Below are positions 57,085 to 64,000 of a stretch of 64,000 nt of DNA, piece after piece. The notes beneath the pieces were generated by a model. That model made no database searches. It worked only from the letters and a program-made list of their open reading frames with translations, and had not been told where the DNA came from. Position numbers and translations under genes: made by a program. This stretch comes from Owenia fusiformis (taxonomy: Eukaryota > Annelida > Polychaeta > Sabellida > Oweniidae): positions 16,684,348 to 16,748,347 of the forward strand of contig CAIIXF020000006.1 of assembly GCA_903813345.2 (NCBI GenBank), in the 5' to 3' direction. Position 1 is the stretch's first letter. Every line of letters begins with the position of its first letter.

Positions 57085-58782
57085 GGGGGACACGAGGGGA
57101 AAGAGTACCCGTGTATATACAACCTACCGCCGAGCAAAGACCCGAAGATGTCTGAAAATGTAGGGGTGAGTTATAAACTTTTGTTTATATCTTGAATTTC
57201 TCAATATGAGAAACAGATAAAACACAGAATTGTGTGCAACTGATAAAGTTATTGTTCCAGGCACTCATGTTTGCAAAATAATGAGTACTTAGCGCAATGT
57301 TTACTATCCAATCGCTAAATTCAACTTTTAAATATTTGAATGATGATTTACATCTTGAATAAGTAATAACCATGGCTGTCTTTACTTCATTCGATTCAAA
57401 GATACAATAGGTGTAAATGTATCATATTTATTTCACTGCCATACGTTGCATATCATTGAAATCACCGGTGAAAGTTGAAAATGAAAGACCCGATTATGTC
57501 ACGAGTACGATTATATAGGACCCGAAGCTACCACCGAGCTATTCCGACTATACCGTGAGTAGAACCCGATGAGGTAGTGAGTAAGCTTTCGAATGAGCAT
57601 AAAATATCATGAAGATATCACAAATATTCCTTTTTATTTATCATATACTCCTGGCACCGGGATATAATATAATATGATATAATTCCCGCAGCACTATACG
57701 TCAACGTCTGTTTCCGGCAAAGTTCTTTAAAACATTGAATTCATGCTTACACTTGAATCACCATAATTTCCTATGTGTCTATGGTAAGAGTGCAACCCAA
57801 AAACATTTAATTCTGCATTGCAAGCGCCATTCTACTCAAAGAACACAACTTGAAGAATCCCAAGCTTCACAAGCTTCATATCCTCGAAACGAAAATTACC
57901 GTGATCTTTCTTTGATAATACAATACCATAGTCAAAAACATTGTAAATCCATTTTTGCCATTTAACTCAGGCACATTAACTTTAATACTCAGTAATGTAT
58001 GGTGCTGACTGAAATGGACCACAAAGTCATCCATCTCGTGTGATTTATAACTACAGTGGAAGCATTTGTACAGAGGACCTGAAATACAATGTTTCGATGT
58101 GCAGTGGTAACTGGTGATAGCCATATTTTTTTCAGTTTCATTTATTGTTCACAACAAAATGATTCACATGAATGATGCAGATTGTATGTTTATAATTTTT
58201 TCATCAGCACGTCATAAACTCGACGATATAATCGGATCTCAACAGATTTTACTTAAGTAATGTTCGGATTCTGAGATCCTTTACTCAAGATATTTTCGGA
58301 TCTTTATAATATTACTCGTCGATCACATCGGGTCCGATGTCCGATAACCTCGGATCTTTTAGGACAAAGTTTAAGTGAAGATTTTGCTGTTCAAAAGTGC
58401 TATTTTGACCTAATATTTTGACACTTAATATATTATGCATATGCACATCCATCTACCGACCCAAGTATGTCTTATGTATGGCTCATTATCAATTAAAGCG
58501 AGTATGAATGAGAAAAACAAATCGAAACCCATTATACGTTTACCTTATCTCTTAATTTGGACATAAAAATATATTTCAACTATAATTCTAGGCCAATTGC
58601 GCCTGCTAGAACATCTTTGTAACAACTCTAACCATCCAAAGGAATTGTTAGTGACATTATATTACCTTTATTGTCCATTTTCCTACGAGATGACACTATC
58701 AAACATTTGCTCGGCGGTATGTGCGTGTCTTGCTCGGCGGTAGGTTGTATATACACGGGTACTCTTTCCCCTCGTGGGGGGA
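57085..58782 (+). mobile_element. TIR element (CACGAGGGGAAAGAGTACCC) with zinc-finger-like ORF
   Basis: Inverted repeats of ~47 bp, CACGAGGGGAAAGAGTACCC at 57091 and its inverse ending at 58776, are nearly exact and include TATATACAACCTACCGCCGA. Flanks are GGGGGA on both sides (57085-57090 and 58777-58782), a possible 6-bp duplication. Subterminal DNA repeats GACCCGA/CGGATC motifs (57485-57570 and 58210-58360). It lies just upstream of the minus-strand acidic-protein gene. Superfamily not assigned. Confidence 0.65.
57876..58124 (-). pseudogene. C2H2 zinc-finger-like ORF inside the TIR element
   Basis: An 82-codon minus-strand ORF holds YHCTSKHCISG followed by YKCFHCSYKSHEMDDFVVHF with a CX2CX12HX3H C2H2 pattern. 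It could be a captured host exon or the remains of the element's own DNA-binding protein. No splice-linked partner was found and no catalytic domain is in reach. Confidence 0.45.
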
Positions 58783-59912
58783 GCTTATAGACGGCTAGAA
58801 GCAATATCAAAATGTACTTTTAGGTGACATGATAGGACCATATATGGACTTAACCAACCAACCGACTTTAATCAAAAATAAACATTCCTTTTTTTCTTGC
58901 TTCATCCAGTTCTTTGGAAACCCTGATTGGAAACCAAAATTACAAATTTTGTTTTTCTTAGGCCTAATATTAAAAATTGATTTCTAATATTAATCTTTTG
59001 CTGCTCTAACTTGACGAGGTTTGAATTTATAAACTTACCTTAACTTTCGAATATTCAACAGTAGAGATTTCTCTCAAAAAGTTGATTCTTTTGCGAATAT
59101 CAGGTTATGTTTTCGAATTTTGCTTTTGCCGCATCAAAAACTTTGTAACCAAATGCCATTCCACGCATTGAATTGGGATATGACGTCATGTGCTAGTCCG
59201 AGTAAATATATAATTCTTTGATGTTTATCAACCGTATTGCATTCTTTAAGTTCTTTTAAAATCAATTGTCGGTTATTGTTTAGGTTAAAAGTCTAAAAAA
59301 CTAAAAGAGTTAATAAAATACACATAATATATGATATAATATAACAATAAAAGCGAAAGTGAAAGAACAAACGTTCGTTGCCATGCTATCGGTGACATAT
59401 ATCATTACGCCAAGCAAAGTTTCTAATGGCGCGAAATTTGAAAGTTTAATACTATTATAGTTTAAAGTTCTTAGAGAACATACTCCAATTTTCAATTTTC
59501 AAAATTCCAAGGCTATAGCAATGGAAAAGTTGTGCTTAGTGTATAGATAAGGAGAATCAATACAGATTATCGTATATATAAAGTTCAGGATAATCCCAAT
59601 ATCGTACATTTATATAGATCTTCCCACTCAACTGGGATGTTAAGCTATTTAATTAAAGGTCTATCATATACTCGCTGTTGAAAATACATTTTTTCAAACC
59701 TGTCATAAATACCTCAAACACATCCAAGTATTTGTCAAAATATTTTAAATCTTACTCCAGTTTTTGAAAACATTCATTTGGAACCTCATTAGATTATTAT
59801 TGAAATATTATATAGTGTGTTCTTTCTTCAATCTTTGCATTTGTGTTTAAAGATAAGGGTTTGCACTGTACATAGTGGAATATTTGATAAAAAATTTCAA
59901 CTTTTAATAGTC
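58783..59912. other. Intergenic, no gene seen
   Basis: A+T-rich, no motif-bearing ORF, RNA gene or clear repeat recognised. Confidence 0.5.
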
Positions 59913-60113
59913 AGTCAGGGGGGGGGGTGCGATCACCGAAAAATTTCTGTTTCAGTCGGGGGATGCGATTGTGGCATAAACTAACAAGCCAAAAAATAAG
60001 ATTTTTCTTGAATTTTATAAAAAGCTTTTTAAAGCTCTTTTCGTCTTCTATCTCATGGTTACACGTTTATTGGTTATTGGGGGCACCTATCGCACCCTCG
60101 CCCCCTGGCTAAA
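59913..60113 (+). mobile_element. Small MITE-like inverted repeat with G/C runs
   Basis: AGTCAGGGGGGGGGGTGCGAT at the left pairs imperfectly with ATCGCACCCTCGCCCCCTGGCT at the right. This resembles the CGTAGCC-type MITEs in architecture but not in terminal sequence. It sits about 360 bp upstream of the peptidase start codon. Confidence 0.4.
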
Positions 60114-60476
60114 CCTTTGAGGGTATACACCCTCAATGGGCTGGTGTACATGTAAGATGTCCCAGTCACGAGACTCATGATGATATGACAGTTCGTACTT
60201 GGCACGATTGCAGTATTCACATATTCACTTTCTATAAGTCTACAGCAATCTTATCTGTCTCATAACCGTACTCATTTTCAGCAATCTCTCATATTATTTG
60301 TCTTTGTGATTTCGTTAGCTTCATTCAATGATAAAAAGAGAACTTTAAACCATTTGTGCATAATCTGAGACATAAGCAAGTAACCACTGTTTCAATAAGT
60401 GGCAAGCGGTCACCCGGGGGCAGTTGATTTATATTTTAGGCGCTCGGCTTATTTTGGACTATCCAAGCGTGTCACC

Positions 60477-63400
60477 ATGACATCGGTGGAAGAACAAGTG
60501 CGACAGATTATCCCAAATCCGCCTCAGAAGAAGCCGCCCATGAAACTACCGTTTAAGGCACCAGATGGTATGAATCCCCGAGAGCTCATCTTGGGGGGCG
60601 TGTGTCTGTTGTTGATTATTTTAGTGATCCTAATCGGAATTCTTTATGGAACCAAACCAGCAGTTACTGCAGGCGGACCACAGGCATGTACCACCCCAGA
60701 GTGTCTATCGGCTTCATCGTACCTCCAGGCGAGTATTAACGACACAGTTAACCCTTGCGAAGACTTCCACGCGTATGCTTGCTCCGGATGGGCAGCTAGG
60801 CGGGAAATCAGACCCGACAGAGACGATAGGACAGTACTGGGTGATTTATTCAATTCCAACGAGAAAAAACTCACTGAGCTTTTGGAATATCCGATTCAGA
60901 GAACAACGACAGACTCGTGGGAGAGAAAAGTGAAAACATTCTTCTTAACATGCATGGACGAATACCAAAGCATGCAGAGCGCCGGGAATCCGCTGATAGG
61001 GATCATCAATGAGTGTGGGGGTTGGTGGGTGAACGACCCCAATGTACCAAGTAGTGCGAATTTCGATATCAATACATCGATGAAGAAGGTCCATGTTGAC
61101 TATTGGAGCATTGCAATCTTCCAATACTTCCCTCAACCAGACCCTAAAGATAATACAAAAAGACTTATTGAGGTAAGAAATGGTTGGTTTATTTATAGAG
61201 TTGCAGATCGCAGTCACTATTCTTGTTCAAGCAGCATTTCATTTTTAGAATCTTTTTAATAGCCTGGCATCATTTCTTATCATAGTGTTCTAATTTAATA
61301 ATCATTTTGCCATTATGGAAATTCATTATTGATAATTCAAAGGTTAACCATGCAATGCTACACTTAATACTTTACAAAATCTTTTCATAAATTCGTAATT
61401 TTTTAATTTAATTCTTTACAATAACCAGCACGTATTAGTTGTTATTTGACAAAGGAAGTTGAAGTAAAACATCGTCTTGTATTTCTAAAAATCATTTAGG
61501 GTTGAGTTGACCGCTGATTGAGATGACTCGGATTGAGTTGACTTAGGGTCTAAATGACCAATTACCATCTGGTGACTTTTTCAAAAATGGAAAAATTACC
61601 ATCTCGACAATAATATTCGTCTAAGAATCGCATCTTTAGAAATGGCAATTGACATCTCAAGCCATTATATTTCCCAAAAAATTAGTACAAAAAATATCAT
61701 GTAGACTAAATATGTTCTGAAATCCATTGACAACCCGATCACCAACCTTATGTAGTATGTGATAAAATTCATATGTAATCCGTGAACAATGATCATGAGA
61801 TAACACCAAATATGCAAGTTATGAGAGAGCCACTTGCACTTTTGTTCATTTACACGGGCTACTAGAGTTTCCACGTATATGGAGTATGACCGGTTCTTAG
61901 GCTACGAATATGACCTGTTTTGGAAAGTCATGAGAGGCACAGCTGCTTAAAAATGGAAAATAAAGGTTAACTTCTATATTATCCTTTTTGAAATTGTGTT
62001 TGTTGAATATAGTTTATGCTGTATTTAATAGTACTGTAACAAAAAAATGTTAAACATGAGCTATTTTAGCAATGTTACTGTTCATAATGGAATATCAATC
62101 AGAAAGTACAGATTTCTCGCCTTAGAGCCAAATCATTAATATCACAGTAGAAAAAAACAAATTCCAAACCTTTTTATGGCTAACCTGAACAAGATCTCCA
62201 AATCTCAGTTTATATGATCCCCCGTAGAATGAGCAAGAGAAGGATTTATCTTTTCCCAGAGGATACGCTTGTGAAATGTCATAGAGACGAGTGTAACACG
62301 GCCCACTGATTGTTTCACAACCGTATTCTCCAATAATGGGGCACCAGTGACATTCGTATTCTCAAAAATTCAAAGATGTATCATATTTGGACAGAGCAGG
62401 CTAAATTATTTAAAATATTCATGACTAATTCGTAGATCTAGCTATATATTATACATAAGATGTGTCATCCTCCTCGGAGTTGCGTTGTGTTACACAAAAA
62501 CTGATCAAAGATACTGGAAACTAGGATTTTACGGCTTCAATCTAATATTAATACGTTTTCTCTTGATTAAGGCCCCTTGTGATATGCCTGGCATTATAAG
62601 TATACCAAGTATCATTCATTGACCAAGTAGGATAAAAAGAAAACGTTCGAAAGTGTTCATAGAAAGCAAGTACTCACCTCGTCTGTTTATAGGAACAGAA
62701 ATACGGTCACACTCGTAAGTTTAGAACCGGTCATACTCAATATACGCGGATACTCTAGTAACCCGTGATTTATTTACTTGATAAGATTATTTTTGAAATC
62801 GTTCATTTATTTACCTGATAAAATTTTATAAACCCAAAATCCTGATACACAAAGTTATATTTCTGAGACTCGTGAATAGCAAGGATAATTTTACCTTTAG
62901 ATAAACAACAAATGAGATATCACTTTGGATGCTTCAAGAAACAATGAATAGTTACTTAGTGTCACGACCTGATTATGGCTGCAAATGGTTGTGACATTGT
63001 ACTTGTTCAATTTTTCAAGAACGCTGGCCTATGATGAAATAACTGTCTCGGTATTCTAATCTCAACTCCCCGCAATGTCGGAACATTTTTTAAAACCATA
63101 CTGACACCTTGTAAATATGTAATCACGGATGTGTGCCAATGGTACATTCAACAAGTATTCAAAAGAAAAAATAATACAAGAAACATGCACAACCGCTCGA
63201 AACAGAGACCAACGTCCAAAATACTGGTGTAGTGTCAGGCCCGTAGCCAGGGGGGTTCGATGGGTTCGAGCGACCACCCCCCCCCCCCCCCCCCTCCCGG
63301 CCAAAGGTTTTTCAAAATCATGCAGTTTTTCACCATTCTGAGCACTTTTTAAGTTAATTTGGCCATTTTTGGACCAAAATTGTCAAAAGTGAACCCCCCC

Positions 63401-64000
63401 CCTTGAATTTTCCAATAAGTGAACCCCCTTTTCAAATCCTGGCTACGGGCCTGAGTGAACATACAAAGAAACATCATCTTACGCTCTTTGTAAAATATGT
63501 AAAATATGTAAAATAATCAGATAAATGTGTTTGTAGATTGACCTTGGTGGATTGGGGATGGACTGGAGGATATATTTACAGAGTAACACTGGGGCCGTAA
63601 GTTCAGCTCTATTCCTTTATTCTCTTTGATATTCTTGCTACTGGCTTTTTTGTTGGTCCTAATGGATAATTCTAGTTTCATGTATTGATCATCCTTGATG
63701 GGATCATGGGCCTCACAACACATTGAACATTACAACCTGTTTGAATGATGCTATGAAATTGAAATATCTAATATTCACGAGCCAACTTGAAGGAAGCTCC
63801 ACACTTCTACTCTACCCCCCCCCCCCCCTCATGAAAGCTGTAAAACAATATATTGATTTTCAAATATCTTTTTTAGTTCCGAACAGCCTATAGGAAATTT
63901 ATCACTGACGTGGCCAACCTGTTGGTAAGGGACAATCCCAACTCTCCCAGTGACGCCAGTAATAGAGTCTCTCAGTTCGTGGACGATGTCTTCAACTTTG
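60477..64000 (+). CDS. M13 (neprilysin/ECE-like) zinc metallopeptidase, 5' part, runs off the window
   Basis: Exons 60477-61172, 63537-63596 and 63877-64000 (open), all in phase. The ATG at 60477 has a CACC context. TATATTTTAG at 60429-60438 may be the acceptor of a coding or leader exon. The protein has a Pro/Lys-rich cytoplasmic tail, a signal anchor at ~37-58, then the M13 N-terminal hallmarks: C71/C76 in CTTPECL, C94 in NPCEDFHAYACSGW, C102, and a glycosylation sequon at 88-90. The 20-codon exon 2 (IDLGGLGMD...) corresponds to the 'DQSGLGLPxRDYYL' segment of M13 enzymes. Its motif is diverged, with Asp-Trp-Arg in place of Pro-Ser-Arg. The HExxH site lies downstream, beyond the window. Expected type II membrane ectoenzyme that cleaves peptides; substrate not inferable. 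Confidence 0.88.
61848..62772 (+). mobile_element. TIR element (CACGGG termini, 5-bp TSD) in peptidase intron 1
   Basis: Element 61853-62767 (915 bp) begins CACGGGCTACTAGAGTTTCC and ends GGATACTCTAGTAACCCGTG. Inverted similarity extends through GAGTATGACCGGTTCTTA-like sequence. The flanks carry the 5-bp duplication ATTTA (61848-61852 and 62768-62772). No transposase. CAC termini with a 5-bp duplication match the plan of the element at 26545-29519, but the sequences are otherwise unrelated. Confidence 0.65.
63231..63458 (+). mobile_element. Intact CGTAGCC-type MITE in peptidase intron 1
   Basis: Element 63236-63453 (218 bp) has termini CAGGCCCGTAGCCAGG and CCTGGCTACGGGCCTG, a 16-bp inverted repeat with one or two mismatches. 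Flanks are AGTGT and AGTGA, an imperfect 5-bp duplication. Long C runs follow the left end. It is the uninterrupted counterpart of the copy split by hAT at 54687-56132. Confidence 0.75.

Overview
The window reads as intron-rich metazoan nuclear DNA, A+T-rich and dense in transposon-derived repeats. Multi-domain SRCR genes, a single-exon rhodopsin-class GPCR, an M13 metallopeptidase and the absence of vertebrate-type SINEs or LINEs suggest a marine invertebrate, perhaps a non-vertebrate deuterostome such as an echinoderm, hemichordate or amphioxus. The species assignment is inference. I recognised no prokaryotic or organellar segment. Exon models were made by hand from ORFs, GT/AG sites and phase matching.

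Layout. 1-1.4 kb: two convergent, broken Ty3/gypsy pol fragments. 1.66-11.4 kb: a head-to-tail array of two repeat families (three A copies, four B copies) separated by (ATT)n. Their 3' hairpin plus CTAG ends suggest rolling-circle (Helitron/Helentron-like) elements. 11.5-12.04 kb: another gypsy fragment. 12.63-17.94 kb: an eight-exon gene for a secreted bacterial-type solute-binding-fold protein, broken by two in-frame TAA codons. 18.6-22.2 kb: a transposon cluster (a TIR element with a 9-bp target-site duplication, a Harbinger-like element nested in another repeat, and a fold-back). 22.87-26.32 kb and 31.45-37.13 kb: two tandem paralogous secreted proteins, each with an unrecognised N-terminal helical domain and four SRCR domains. 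They are separated by a 3-kb element with CACTGTG termini and a 5-bp target-site duplication. 37-41 kb: fold-back DNA and a LINE fragment. 41.1-42.25 kb: an intact GPCR. 44.2-52 kb: a 9-bp-TSD fold-back, two long palindromic mariner-type elements and three tandem-repeat blocks. 52.1-56.95 kb (minus strand): a four-exon acidic, probably nuclear, protein with two SUMO-interacting-like motifs. Its first intron holds a three-level transposon nest. 57.1-58.8 kb: a TIR element carrying a zinc-finger-like ORF. 60.48-64.0 kb: the 5' exons of an M13 (neprilysin/ECE-like) peptidase that continues past the window.

Biology. The solute-binding pseudogene and the SRCR pair lie in the same orientation and all begin with secretory signals. 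The block between 12.6 and 37.1 kb therefore looks like a local cluster of secreted binding proteins. The SRCR pair shows a recently homogenised 3' half and a diverged 5' half. I see no operon-like coupling between the genes. The best candidates for undescribed biology are the tandem rolling-circle-like array, the SRCR proteins' N-terminal domain, the standalone secreted solute-binding-fold family and the elements with CAC termini and 5-bp duplications.
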